Positions 31,671 to 43,079 of a stretch of DNA of 64,000 bases are shown here, piece by piece. The translations under genes were made by a program, and so were the position numbers. The notes under the pieces are model-generated. The model was not told the DNA's origin, ran no database searches, and saw only the letters and a program-made list of their open reading frames with translations. Source of the DNA: Pyrrhosoma nymphula (taxonomy: Eukaryota > Arthropoda > Insecta > Odonata > Coenagrionidae); contig OY754337.1 in assembly GCA_963573305.1 (NCBI GenBank), positions 48,435,164 through 48,499,163 of the forward strand, read 5' to 3'. Position 1 is the stretch's first letter. The number at the start of each line of letters is the position of its first letter.

Positions 31671-32829
31671 GTCAACTTCAAAATTTGGTTTTTAAACTTT
31701 AAGTTTTGAATGAGGAAATTTCTGAACCAATGCTCATTTCCAAAATTATGACAATCTTACCCGAAAAGTTCAAACATTTTAGTAGCGCGTGGGATTCGTC
31801 ATCGCAAGCAGACAAAACAATAGAAAATCTTATATCGCGTTTGTCGCTGGAAGAGGACAAATTTAAGTTTAAAGAGTTTAAAGAGGAAATACCTGTATCA
31901 TTCAGAGCAGAAACTAAAAGAGAGTATAACAGCGATGTTAAATGCTTCGTATGCGGGCAAAGAGGACATGTTAAGACGCAGTGTAAGAAGAAACCGTGCA
32001 TAATTTGTAAGAAAACTAACCATGGCGAACAAGAATGTTTCCTAAAAAATAAAGCTTGTAAGTATTGCAAGAAACTGAATCATAAATCGGAAGACTGTTT
32101 CTTTAAAGTTCAACATGAAGAGAGAAATAAAATACAGAACAGACCGATGAAAAATAACTACTACAGCAATGAGAAACCGTCAAAAACAAATAAGATTTCT
32201 TTCTTTGCCAATCACAGTGAATCAATAAATAAACCGGAGCTAAGCAATGACTTTGAGATGGTGGTAGACAGTGGTTGTAACAAAATGATGGTCAAAGAAA
32301 AACACGTTATATCAGACATGAAAGAATACACAGACAGTGTAAAGATAGCAAAGAAAGGACATTTTATGTCCATTAAAGGTTTAGGATCAGTCGAACTGGA
32401 CAACTGTATCATTAATGAAGTATATTTTGTGCCTGATTTGACACGAAATCTCATGTCAGTAAACTGTGTGACAAAAAGTAATAAAACAGTGTATTTTGAC
32501 GATGAGAAAGTATACATCCTGAACGCCAAATTAGAAATACCAAAGGACAGGGTTATTATAGAAGGAAATAAAACGGACAATGGACTTTATGTTGTAAACA
32601 TGATGCAATCTGGTAAGAATGCTTTAATCTCTGAAGAGAAGGCAACAGAAATAGAAGAATGGCACAGAAAATTAGGCCATCACAGTCACAGTCAGCTGAT
32701 GAAAATTCCCAATCTGTGCAATGGAGTATCACTCAAGGCTGATAAATTTAAGACCGTTGATTGCAGTATTTGTGCAAGAGCCAAACAAGTGAGACTGCCT
32801 TTTAGAACAGTGAGAGAGAGAGAGCTAGT
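31671..32829 (+). pseudogene. gag-pol: Copia gag C-terminus, protease and GAG-pre-integrase
   Basis: After a stop (taa, 31700-31702) the frame continues open. Gag ends with zinc knuckles: CFVCGQRGHVKTQC (a canonical CCHC), CIICKKTNHGEQEC and CKYCKKLNHKSEDC. The aspartic protease has VVDSGCNKMM (D-S-G). The pre-integrase motif HRKLGHHSHSQLMKI with CSICARAKQ (HHCC zinc binding) follows. The frame is lost at a (ga)n run at 32809-32823, where two extra bases shift the integrase into another frame. Confidence 0.9.
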
Positions 32830-34173
32830 CGTCCCCTGGAAATTATACACTCAGACCTGTGTGGGGCAATTGATCCTCCAACCTATGACAACAAGAACTA
32901 CTTCATCACACTGCTGGATGATTATACACATTTTTGCAAGGTATATCTCCTAGAAACAAAAACAGCTTCAGAAGTTTTTCAATACATTAAAATATTTATA
33001 AATGAGGGAGAAGCCCATTTCAATCTAAAAGCCAGTAAGATTAGGTGTGACAATGGTGGTGAATTTAAAAATGAGCTACTCATTACATGGTGTAAAGAAA
33101 AAGGGATTATATTGGACTTTACCATTCCGCATACCCCCCAATTGAATGGAAAAAGTGAACGTTTAAATCTAACATTAATGAATAAAGCCAGAGCACTCAT
33201 GTTTGATGCTAAATGTGAAAAATATCTGTGGGGTGAAGCAGTACAAACAGCAGCCTATCTGACAAACAGAAGTCCAACCAAAGGAATGTCTCACACCCCT
33301 GCTGAAAACTGGTATAAAAGGAAACCTGACTTGAGAAATTTACAAATATTTGGCCAGAAAGTATTTTCAAAAGTAGTAAAACCCCTGAAGAAATTGGACA
33401 GTAGGAGTGAAGAAGCTATTCTTGTAGGTTATGCTCCAAATGGATACCGATTGTGGAACGAAAATGAAAGAAAAGTTTTTGTTAGTAGAGATGTAATTTT
33501 TACAAACAACTTTCCTCTCTCTGCACACAAACGAGAAGAAGAAATCAATATAGAATTTTATGAAGAAAATGAAAACCATGACCAAGAAAATGAAGAACAT
33601 GAAAACCAAGAACAAGATAATCAAGAACAAGAAATATTTGAAATACATGAAAACCAAGAACAAGAAAATCAAGACCAAGAAATTCATCCAAACGAAGACA
33701 ACAGAAGAGAAGAAGAAATTGAGGGGAACAGAAAACCAATTAGAGAGAAAAGAATACCTGAAAAATTTAAAGATTACATCATGGATTCTGATACTAGTGA
33801 AGATGAAGCACTAATGACCTATGATGAGGCTGTAAGTTGTGAAGAGAAACAGGACTGGATGAAAGCCATAAAAGATGAAGTAGACTCACTGATGAAGAAT
33901 ATAACTTGGACATATGTAGATGAAGATGAAGCACGAGGAAAAGAGATCCTCTCAAGCCGATGGGTTTTTAAAGTTAAAGATAATGGGAAATTTAAAGCCA
34001 GATTAGTGGCAAGAGGATGCTCTCAAGACAAGAAAAATATAGATTATAAAGATATTTTTAGTCCAGTGGTTGACACAACCTCTTTGAGATTGTTGTTTGC
34101 CATAGCAGCCAAGAGAAACTGGGAGATTCAAACACTAGATGTGAAAACAGCATTTCTCAACGGTGAATTATAA
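32830..34173 (+). pseudogene. pol: Copia integrase and N-terminal reverse transcriptase
   Basis: Frame resumes after the 2-nt slip: IIHSDLCG, YFITLLDDYTHFCKVY (first catalytic Asp), IRCDNGGEF (second Asp), TPQLNGKSERLN (catalytic Glu in the NGxxER motif). A C-terminal region NRSPTK...YGYAPNGYRLW-type text precedes a linker of about 50 residues rich in E, N and Q (33560-33720, built from a gaaaaccaagaacaag-like repeat). The reverse transcriptase opens with WMKAIKDEVDSLMKN and SSRWVFKVK, KARLVARG, then LDVKTAFLNGEL and a taa stop at 34171-34173, most simply a single-base change of a gaa codon. Confidence 0.9.
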
Positions 34174-35382
34174 GAACCGATCTATATGAGAGTACCAGAT
34201 GGTTTTGACCAACCAGGAAAAATCTGTCTCCTGCAAAAGTCACTGTATGGTCTTCGACAAGCACCTTGTCAATGGAATAAGAAGTTTACAACAACCCTCA
34301 AAGAACTTAACATTATTCAGCTGAAGACAGACCAGTGCATCTTCAAATCACAAGCTGGAGATATGTTTTTGGCGATACATGTTGATGATGGAATAATTAT
34401 TGGAAAAGAGAAAGAAAAGATTAAGCAGTTACTAGATAAACTAAGGAAAGCATTTGAAATAACAGTCGAGTTAGAACCAAAGTCATACATTGGCATGAAC
34501 ATAGTAAAAACTGAAGGAGGAATCATTATTTCTCAGGAAAACTATGCAAACCTAATACTGAAGAGATATGGCATGGAACACTCAAAACCAATGAAGACAC
34601 CAATTACTCCTGATATCAAACTGGATGAAGAATATGAAGATGTTGAATATCCTGAAAAAGAAATGAAATTCAACTACCGAGAAGCAGTTGGAAGTCTCCT
34701 GTATTTGTCCTGTAAGACACGTCCAGATCTCAGTTTTGCAGTCAACTATGAAAGCAGATCGATGGAAAATCCACAGAAACAAGACTACGTGAATATTAAG
34801 AGAACCCTCAGGTATTTGAAGGGAACAACTAATGCCGGTATCTTCTATAGTAGGGAAAAGAACTCTGATGAAAATTGTGAGTTGGTAGCATATTGCGATT
34901 CAGACTATGGTGGTGACGTTAGAATCAGAGAAAAAGATATTAGTAAAGACATTCGACGGAAGAGTACCTCAGGTTTTGTAATAATGTTGAATGATAGTCC
35001 TATTTCTTGGTGTTCTCGACGACAAGCTGTTATAGCGCAGTCCACAACAGAGGCCGAGCTTATCGCTGCTTGTGAATGCTCTAAAGAACTTAAGTATTTG
35101 GTAGAGTTAATGAAAGAGCTTACAGGCGAGAAAGTTAAAAGTACTATATACATTGATAATCAAAGCACAATTAAATTGATAAAAGCGGGAAGAATTAAAT
35201 CTAGTAGACATATTGAAATAAAATATTTCTTTGTAAAAGATGAATATTATAAAGGTTTGTTTAATATTAATTATGTTCCAACCGAGTATAATGTTAGTGA
35301 TATTCTCACTAAACCATTGTTTTCTATTAATTTTGAAAAATGTGCTAAAGAACTGTTATTTTACGAATGGGTAAAAATTTGA
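34174..35382 (+). pseudogene. pol: Copia reverse transcriptase and RNase H
   Basis: Continuous with the previous frame after the stop. IYMRVPDGF, LYGLRQAPCQWN, then FLAIHVDDGIIIG, where HVDD stands for the copia YVDD catalytic box. IGMNI, GSLLYLSCKTRPDLSFAV and LRYLKGT follow. RNase H has YCDSDYGGD, SWCSRRQAVIAQSTTEAE and IYIDNQSTIKL, and closes with HIEIKYFFVKDEYYKG and LTKPL. The ORF ends with tga just before the 3' non-coding part. No further lesions after the stop at 34171. Confidence 0.92.
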
Positions 35383-35604
35383 AACGTACGTGTGTTATGA
35401 TAATTAAATTAATGTCTCAAATTTTATATAATAAGAGAATAGTTTATCATTTATTGGATATGTTAAAAAATTGTTCTTAATACTAATTGAGAATTTGATG
35501 AATACTGAATAATGTGCTAAGTATTTTATTATATTAGCAGAGTTTACATTTGTATTGAAATATAAATATCATTGTATTAATTAAAATTAAAAAACTGCCC
35601 TGCG

Positions 35605-35616
35605 TTTACGGGGGAG
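35605..35616 (+). promoter_or_regulatory. Copia polypurine tract
   Basis: gggggag directly precedes the 3' LTR, the position of the plus-strand primer. Confidence 0.75.
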
Positions 35617-35800
35617 TGTTGAGAGAATTTGGCTAAACTTAGTCAGTAAATATAAGGTTGTCATGTAAACATTTTACATAGTTACATATGTTACTCTGGT
35701 AGTAAAAATAAATAAATAAAAGTGGTTATTGTTCCAGTGTTTAAGAATTGAACATGATATCTTATTTATTCTCTCTCACGATAAAACCAAGATTCTAACA
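35617..35800 (+). repeat. Copia 3' LTR
   Basis: 184 bp, one difference from the 5' LTR; followed by the ctcta target copy. Confidence 0.95.
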
Positions 35801-35805
35801 CTCTA

Positions 35806-38287
35806 ATGATAAAGAGGAGGAGGTAGATGGGGTGTACGATCAGCTAGAGGAAATAATTGGTAGGATACCAGGAAGTAAGCACCTGGTAGTAATGGGGGAT
35901 TGGAACGCGGTGGTGGGTGAAGGAAGAGATGGGCGGGAGGTGGGCGATTACGGGCTAGGAAGAAGAAACGACCGGGGCGAGAAAGCTGTGAAGTTTTTCC
36001 GCAGAAATAACCTAGTAATTACAAAGACATGGTTCAGACATCATCCTCGACGTAGGTACACTTGGAAGAAGCCGGGAGACACAGATAGATTCCAGATAGA
36101 TTATATAATGGTACGTCACAGATACAGGAATAGTGTTAAAAACTCGCATACTTATCCAGGAGCTGATGCAGACACAGATCACAACTTATTAGTCATGAAA
36201 TGTCGGGTAAAACTGAAAAAGATAAGAATGGGAAGGAGGGTACGAAAGTGGAATACGGAGGCATTAACTGGGGCAATGAAGAAGAAGTATCGAGAGAAGG
36301 TGGATGAGATAATGGGTGAGGATCATGGAGTTAGAGCAGTGGAAGATGAATGGGGAAGTTTGAAAAATGGAATTGTAGAAGCGGCGAAAGCAACGGTAGG
36401 TGTAGTCAGTGCAACTAAAAGTAGAAAACCGTGGATCACGAAGGAGATGATCAGGGAGAGGGAGGAGAGAAGGAAATGGAAGAGCGTAAACTCAGAACTA
36501 GGTAAGAGAAAATACCGAGAATTTAATAACAGGCTTAGAAGAGAAACAAAGAAAGCAAGAGAGGCGTGGTGGAGAGAACAGATAGACGCGTTAGAGAAAT
36601 ACCAAAAAGAGGGAAGAGCAGATGCATTATATAGGAAGGTAAAGGAACTGACAGGTGGTAATAAGGGAAGGGGAACTACAACGATAACGGACAAGACGGG
36701 AAAGGTGATCGTAGAACCGAGAGAGATCCAGGAGAGGTTGAAGGAGTATGTTGAAGAGCTGTATGGTAAAGAAATAAGGCCCAATAGGTTAGATATAGAA
36801 AGGGAAGACGATATCGACGGAGATGGCATCGGACCAAGTATCCTAGATTGCGAAATCGAAAGAGCTCTACGAGACATGAAAAGTAATAAGGCGGTGGGAA
36901 TAGATGACATACCTGCAGAGTTTTTAAAGAGCATGGGGAAGAACGGAAGAGGAAAACTTTTTGCGCTTATTCGTAGGATTTATGAGGATGGAGTGTGGCC
37001 GGAAGACTTCGCGAAGACGGTACTAATTCCTATACCAAAGAAGAGTAAGGCAAAAACGTGCGAAGACTATAGGGCAATAAGCTTAATATCCCACGCGGCC
37101 AAAGTAGTTCTGAGGATTCTAAACAGAAGGCTAGAGAAGAAGGCAAATGAATACCTGGGTGACGACCAGTTCGGGTTTAGGAGAGGGACGGGAACGCGAG
37201 ACGCTATAGTGGTGATGAGGACGCTAGTAGAAAGAAACCTAGGGTATGGGCAGGATGTTTTTGCATGCTTCGTAGATTTCGAGAAGGCGTTTGATCGGGT
37301 GGAATGGACGAAATTAATGGGAGTGTTGAAGAAATTAGGGGTCGATTGGAGGGACAGGCGTCTTATACGAAATTTGTATATGAATCAGACTGCCCAGGTT
37401 AGGGTAGCTAATGGAGAATCGGGATGGGACACGATAGGATGGGGAGTGCGGCAAGGGTGCCCACTATCGCCGTTGCTTTTTAACGTGTATTCAGAAGAAA
37501 TGGTAAGGGAGGCATGGGGGGAGGAGGAGGTAGGAATAAAGGTAGGAGGGGAGCTGATAAAATCAGTGAGATTTGCAGATGATCAAGTATTGGTTAGTCA
37601 GTCGGCCAAGGGGTTACAATGGTGAATGCATTAGAGGTGCAATGCGAAAAGTATGGGATGAAGATCAATCACAAGAAAACGAAAGTAATGAGATTTTCTA
37701 TAAGTAAGAAGACGGGGCTGAATATAAGGGTGGGAGGGCAGAAGATACAGCAGGTCAAGCAGTTTACGTATCTGGGTAGTATTTTGGAGGTGAATGGGTT
37801 TAGTGGTAAGGACATCAGATGCAGAATTGCGCTTGCTAAAGAAGCATTTTCGAAGAGAAGGGAATTGATGAGGGGGGGTCTGAGAAGAGACGTAAAGAAG
37901 AGGCTGGTGAAATGTTTAATATGGAGCGTGGCGCTATATGGGTCTGAAACTTGGTCATTGCGAAGGGAAGATGTGCGTAGACTTGAGGCGTTTGAGATGT
38001 GGGGTTGGAGAAGGATGGAGAAGGTTAGCTGGATGGCGAGAAAGACGAACGAGGAGGTATTGGATATGGTCGGAGAGGAGAGGAAGCTTGTGGCAGAGGT
38101 TCGGAGAAGGCAGAAGAGATGGATGGAGGAGGTTTTGAGAGGAGAGGGCATGTTGAAAAGAGTGATAGAGGGCAGAACACTGGGGAAGCGTGGAAGAGGA
38201 AGGAGGAGGATAGGAATTCTGGACGAAATAAGAGGAGGTAGAAGATATGAAGAATTAAAGAGGGATCTAATAACGGGCCATTCTTAG
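35806..38287 (+). pseudogene. RTE ORF: endonuclease C-terminus, reverse transcriptase and C-terminal domain
   Basis: Endonuclease blocks continue: VVMGDWNAVVG (GDWN), RFQIDYIMV and DADTDHNLLV (catalytic D-H pair). Reverse transcriptase: NKAVGIDDIPAEFLK, LIPIPKKSKAKTCEDYRAIS, LGDDQFGFRRGTGTRDAI, CFVDFEKAFDRV, GVRQGCPLSPLLFN and SVRFADDQVLV (catalytic FADD). After FADD a single-base deletion at about 37617-37619 shifts the frame; it continues from MVNALEVQCEKYGMKIN. Then FTYLGSIL, ALYGSETWSLRREDVRRLEA, FEMWGWRRMEKVSWM, NEEVLDMVGEERKLVAEV and GRGRRRIGILDEIRGG, the usual RTE C-terminus. With part 1 it amounts to about 990 codons, near the family norm. Inactivated by one stop, the Copia insertion and one frameshift. 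Confidence 0.92.
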
Positions 38288-38749
38288 GAGGGAAAGCGAG
38301 ACAATGTCTATGAGGTTGGGATGCAGAATGGGGACTGTCCAAGAACCTACCAATCAGCTGGTAGAATACTTGAATGAATGAATGCAGATCTTACTCTAAC
38401 TTGTATTAAAAATGACAAAACTACTACACATTTTTACGCTACTCTGGACTACTGAAAAAGATATTGTCATCGGCAGTAGAGTAGTTTTAATTTTGGAAAG
38501 TTGAGCTTAATGCTTTGTAATACTAACTAAATTACAAGATTTACAAGAAATACACAAAATAAAAAGATTATAAGGATACTATGTAGTTAATAAGGACTTA
38601 AGACAAGGGTTCTGACACAAGAAATAAACCTACCCTAAAACTATAATTTATAATAATACCCTAACTCATGAAAGACTAGGAAAGTAAAAACACATAATAC
38701 TTAGTATTCATAAATTTAATTACAAATATTTTTTCAAACTACATATACT

Positions 38750-40257
38750 CTAAATAATAACTTGTAACTGTAATCTTCTTTTTCCTCCTTTAGCGTAACG
38801 TTCAAGCACCTTGTCTAAATTTACCTCAATACCTCTGTGAATAAATAAAAGACATTAGCCATTCAATCTTTTCTCAATCGTTCGGGTTCGTAGCCATGAC
38901 TCAACAAGATTAAGGCTGCTGAATGCCCTTTCAGCACTTTCAACACTGATTGGAAGTGTGATGAGAGTTTGCTATAAATTTATGACAGAGGGAAGTATAT
39001 CTTCATCACAGCACTTCAACACATCACTTACAGGAACTGGAATTTTCTTTCTTTCCTCTTTCTCTCTCAACCACTTTGTTTTTCAAATATTTATTTCCCC
39101 AACGATTAAAGCTTCAGATTGAACAGGTAGATGATGTTTGAAGTTCCTAACAACTTTCTGTAGCCTCTCTTCGGCATTTACTTTTTCATTGATACTTAGC
39201 AGTGGTGTTGGTGCTCAGAATACATACAGTCAACAATATATTTAGATCAAAACACATCGTGGTATCTTGGGAAAACCGTGTCTGAAAATCAACAATAACA
39301 GAAGTGTCCAGAAGTGAATTGTACTGTGGATCTTCTGTAGTAGTCTAAATTCGTGTCAGCCTCATGATTTTCTCGGTGACCTTGTTTCTTTACAATTCTT
39401 GGCATTACTAGATGCACACCCAGCTTGTCAGCAGTGTTTTTGGCCTCAAAATATATCTCTGTAAATGACTCATCGTAGTTTATTCTACTCTCCTTCAAAT
39501 ATATCATAGTATCTTGTACAGCATTAGAAGCCTTGTTTAAGTCTACGGCTGGCATTTGCAGTAAATTACTGAGAGGAAGGCTTCTTTTCAAATGTCAATC
39601 ACAAAAACACATGAAAAAATAAACTCTATGTTAGTTACTGAGTTGATGTACATTGCAGCCTTTTTGGCCGATTCAGACTCCTTCCATTCTCTTATTTCTG
39701 TGAAGGCAACGGCTATTTCCGGTAAGGCAAAGTAAAATAAAATTACAGCATCGTGCCTTTCCACCCAGCGAGTCTCACAAAGACTAACAAGCTGACCTCC
39801 TAAGTATGTATTCATAATGGCATTTATTTGGATGGCTGATTGAAACAATAAATAACTTCCTTTATTATTCCAACAGCATTTTTGACGGTTTGGATTTTTG
39901 TTGACTTCAAAATAGAATTGTTCAAGGCATGGTTGTAGCACGGTAGTTGTTTTGCATTGAATGCCTCTCTTTGGATCTATGTGATACTATCGGCTTCTTC
40001 CGAAGTCATAACAGATGCTCCATCTGTACAAGCAACTCCTACACAGAGACCCAAACCTAAACTCAGTTCTTTCACATTATCTAAAACGATTTTACCAAGA
40101 GTTTTCCCAGTAAGTTTTGTTACCGTCTTTTCTGTCCATTCCACATCATGCATATCTGCTGAGAAAACTTACCTGTTGTTTTCTTCTGCTTTTTGAAGAA
40201 AACTGGTGCTTTTGAAGTTCGTTTCATGGCGAAATATTCTATTAGATTACTTGACAT
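38750..40257 (-). pseudogene. hAT transposase remnant (ZMYM1/P52rIPK-like group)
   Basis: Minus strand. Start region MSSNLIEYFA / MKRTSKAPVFFKKQKKTTG (from 40257), typical of this hAT group before its zinc finger. A large part then seems missing, and text resumes at GKTLGKIVLDNVKELSLGL with ACTDGASVMTSEE (RNase H-fold strand with the catalytic-type D-GA). Next are LPCYNHALNNSILKS, SLCETRWVERHDAVILFY (the CxxxH and TRW blocks), IYLKESRINYDESF and KNTADKLGV. It closes with TLPISVESAERAFSSLNLVE and SWLRTRTIEKRLNG, the hAT dimerisation domain, ending at 38750. At least two stops and two frame changes. About 460 codons remain of a usual 600-800, and the deletion removes the zinc-finger end. Confidence 0.8.
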
Positions 40258-40436
40258 CTAAAATAACTGAAGTGCATAATACACTTCAGAAACAAACAAA
40301 ACTTCATCCATTACAAGTTAAAACACTTTTTAACACTGCGCAGTCTTTCTCAAACACTGAATCCACTGTCCAAAATAGCGATGGCGCCGCTTTCGAAGAC
40401 GAACTATGCTGCCCCCCTTCCTCGGAGACAAAAAAA

Positions 40437-41095
40437 CACACACAGTTGGATAGCATGCGCCGCCCGTGTCGCTGGTGGAAATCGGAATAGATGAAGTGAG
40501 ATTAACAATTAAGGCAATAAAAATGAAGAAGTGAGAATTATTATTTTGATAAATAAATAAATATGAGTGCTATTTGATTTTAAATTTTTAAAAAATTTCA
40601 AAACGTCACCGGGATGTGGAAATTCTTATTTTTGTTCCCTTGCTCTTCACTTGTTCATTGCTTTTTCGGGGAGGGCATCACAGTTACGGCAGTGTGGTGT
40701 GAATGGGCGTAGTAGTCTCACTCAGTACGCAAGGAAACTGACTTGCCGATCGCATAATGCCCCGTGCAGACAACCCTACCAACCACCAACCCTACGTGTA
40801 CCAACGTAGCAACCCTACGCCCATTCACACGACACTGCCGTAATCTGTGCTGCCCTTCCCACAAACGTAACGAACAAGTAGGGAGCAAAGGAACAAAAAT
40901 AAGGATTTCCACATCCCTGTGACGTTTTGAAACTTTTTATATGAATTTAAAATAAAATTACGCATACATATTTGCTTATTTATCAAAATATTAATTCTCT
41001 CTTCTCCATTTTGATTTCCTTAATTTTTAATCGCACTTCTTCAATATCCGCCAGCAACACGGTGCGCGCACGCTATGTGGCAAGAACTGTGTGTT
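40437..41095. repeat. Long imperfect inverted repeat in the hAT 5' region
   Basis: Left arm about 40437-40712, right arm about 40810-41095, spacer about 97 nt. Shared words include aaaaacacacacagt-type text, gtgaatgggcgta with its complement tacgcccattcac, and tttcaaaacgtcac with its complement gtgacgttttgaaa. The arms thus carry the subterminal part of the hAT 5' end in both orientations, but the true terminal repeat is only on the right (41163). Confidence 0.8.
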
Positions 41096-41171
41096 TTTAT
41101 TTCTTGGTGGGGAGGGGGTTATTTAATCCTTTGCAATTTCCTCCCCCCCTGGATCCGCCACTGATAGAAAG

Positions 41172-41610
41172 GCAGTTTTATTTCCTGAGCATAATTTGTC
41201 CCTTCGGAAAAAAAGGGTTCATTTTTGTCGGACCTCCGAGAGACGAGAAAAAGTTGTTTCACATTTTGTACCACAACCTTTTTTGTGAATGAAATTATTA
41301 TTTAAAATCTAGTATAATGTTTAAAAACCCTCTCTCTTAAGATATACTAACGTTTAGTAAAGATTAAATGAGTGCACGAGCTTGTAAATTGACGCAAGAT
41401 TGCACAACGGCTGGGAGAGGCAAAAAAAACGGGCAACTTATCTACTCGCACATCAATTACTCAAAATAGATTAGTAATTTTCAACCCTTATTTAAAACCA
41501 AGTAAAGGGGGAATTAAAAAATAAAAATGAACATGTAAATTGCATAAATAGTGGTGGTGTTTTTTTATAGAAGAGTTCTAACTTGGGTGCGCTTGTAAAA
41601 TATTACGTTT
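41172..41610. other. Stretch without recognisable genes
   Basis: Sequence outside the hAT. Nothing recognised. Confidence 0.45.
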
Positions 41611-41612
41611 TA

Positions 41613-41862
41613 GGTACCTAGTATTCTGGAGGAAATTGGGTTCAATGATTGGCCATCACACGTAAAACTGCTGCAGCCAAGGAAGCGTCTTCCAAGAGAG
41701 TTGATGAGGTGGGCTCTGAGAAGAGACGTAAAGGAAAGATTGGCAAAACTAATATGAAGCGCGGCGCTGTATGGGTCGGAAACGTGGCTTTTGCCGAAAG
41801 AGTGTTTACGTAGACTGGAAGCGTTTCAGATGCAGGTACGGAGGAAAATGGAGAGAGTGGGC
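41613..41862 (+). pseudogene. RTE C-terminal fragment
   Basis: Matches the full-length RTE from YLGSILE to WRRME: gtattctggaggaaattggg, gagaagagacgtaaaggaaa, ggcgctgtatgggtcggaaa and cgtagactggaagcgttt. An in-frame stop and small indels. It stops abruptly before the NEEVL part, so it is truncated on both sides. Confidence 0.75.
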
Positions 41863-41869
41863 TCAGATC

Positions 41870-43070
41870 ACGACCGCTCCGAACTGTTCCCTCATTATAG
41901 CGTTGTTTTTTGCATTTCGGATTAATTCTTTATTTTTTACTCCATAAGCAACCGTAGGAAATAAGAATGCTAGTGAAATCGTAAAGGCAGGAAGAAGAAT
42001 AGTAAGAACGGGAATAGACTGAGTTGTGGCTATCTATTTTAAGTAGAACACTTCCTCCTAATTTTGCGAAAGCCTAGCGTCATATATTTATTTTGTTTAT
42101 TTATACATAATACTGTGCGCTCCCCATATTCAGTCATATTCATAACTTCTTGCCTCCTATTTTGTTTGTACTACTTGGTTTGTTCTCCATAGTGTTTGAT
42201 TGTACGGGCCACCATTATTGCTATTTTTTCTTCATGTATTTAGTTATTGTTGATTAATTTATTTAATTTTTATATATTCAATGTAATATGCTATTTGTGG
42301 CTGTTTTTGAATATTTTTATAAATAAAAAAATACTCAGTGATCCACTTCTGTCGGCATTTCCGCGACGGCCGGAACGGACGGACGGAATATTTTGCGTAA
42401 TATTTTGCGTAATATTTTGTCATCTCCATAAACATTTGAAGAAAGTACTGTTTGCAAAAGTTTAAATGACCATTCATCTGGGTTACAGGAACAGATGAAT
42501 TGATTTTGCATCGATATCTTCTATGAAACAAAATTGTTTCTATTATTGAGTACTTTGGTTTGCAAACGGCCATTAGGGAAGAATCAAGTTCAATAACCGG
42601 AGCTCCACAGCATTTGCTTTGACTAACTCTGTCGCGACGGAACCTCTGTTAAGGCTCACACACACTACCAAGAGAATTAGGACAAATTTACTAAGAGAAA
42701 GTAGTTTTATAAAATTGATAACTTTTTTATGGATAATGAGAAATAACTGAAATTTGAGAGTTAAAATTAAAAAAATATATTTTGTCTGCTCAGTGTAAAA
42801 ATTTCATTACAATTGAACGCCAAATTTCTTATTTTTAATATTTCAATGATACCGATCCCTTAGGAAACGCAAAAAAACAGCACTTTTTTGTTCTCGTCGC
42901 GATAATGAATCGAGGATGTATAGTAAAATAATTAGTAAGCATGGTCAAACGCAGAATAAAATAAGCTAAAGTTTGATGTATTTTGCGTTCTTGTAAGTGC
43001 TCTAGTTCATTATTAATCAGTATCCAAACCCGAGTCTACGTAATTTTTGCTCTAAAATTAGGCTATTTTT
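41870..43070. other. AT-rich stretch without recognisable genes
   Basis: Contains a short direct repeat, aatattttgcgt, at 42388-42412, and a cgcgacggccgg word similar to that at 28800. No genes recognised. Confidence 0.45.
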
Positions 43071-43079
43071 GCCGCGATG

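Larger units (their letters stand above)
30202..35800 (+). mobile_element. Copia-superfamily LTR retrotransposon, third level of the nest
   Basis: Two 184-bp LTRs (tgttgagaga...ttctaaca, TG...CA ends) flank the element, and ctcta is duplicated at 30197-30201 and 35801-35805. Order of domains is gag, protease, integrase, reverse transcriptase, RNase H, that is Ty1/copia. Length is 5,599 bp, or about 4.83 kb without the DNA transposon inside gag. The LTRs differ at one position (agaagttgg against agaatttgg), so insertion is recent, yet the coding region has two stops, a 2-nt frameshift and a 763-bp insertion. Confidence 0.95.
29414..38385 (+). mobile_element. Full-length RTE-clade LINE, second level of the nest
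   Basis: A 12-bp target duplication, agatcttactct, flanks it at 29402-29413 and 38386-38397, inside the hAT. Subtracting the Copia insertion and one 5-bp duplication leaves 3,368 bp, typical for RTE. It starts tctcttggactacaacc and ends with a tgaa repeat (tgaatgaatgaatgc), the short-repeat tail usual for RTE elements. It codes for one long ORF with endonuclease, reverse transcriptase and the C-terminal GSETW/WRRM domain. At least ten decayed relatives lie elsewhere in the window. Confidence 0.9.
29154..41163 (-). mobile_element. hAT-family DNA transposon, outermost element of a four-level nest
   Basis: Left end cagtggcggattcagg (29154-29169) and right end cctggatccgccactg (41148-41163) form a 16-bp terminal inverted repeat with one mismatch, beginning CAGTG as hAT ends do. 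The flanking octamers aaagaaag (29146-29153) and atagaaag (41164-41171) agree at 7 of 8 positions, as expected for the hAT 8-bp target duplication. Subtracting the nested RTE leaves about 3.0 kb, a usual hAT length. The transposase remnant lies on the minus strand in the right part (38750-40257). The left part (29170-29401) is the element's non-coding 3' end, with long G runs just inside the terminus. Confidence 0.85.

Noticed and set aside
33367..33814. Minus-strand and alternate-frame open frames in the Copia linker
   Set aside because: Shadows of the gaaaaccaagaacaag-like repeat of the true pol frame.
30202..35800. An active Copia element
   Set aside because: Despite nearly identical LTRs it has two stops, a frameshift and an insertion in gag.
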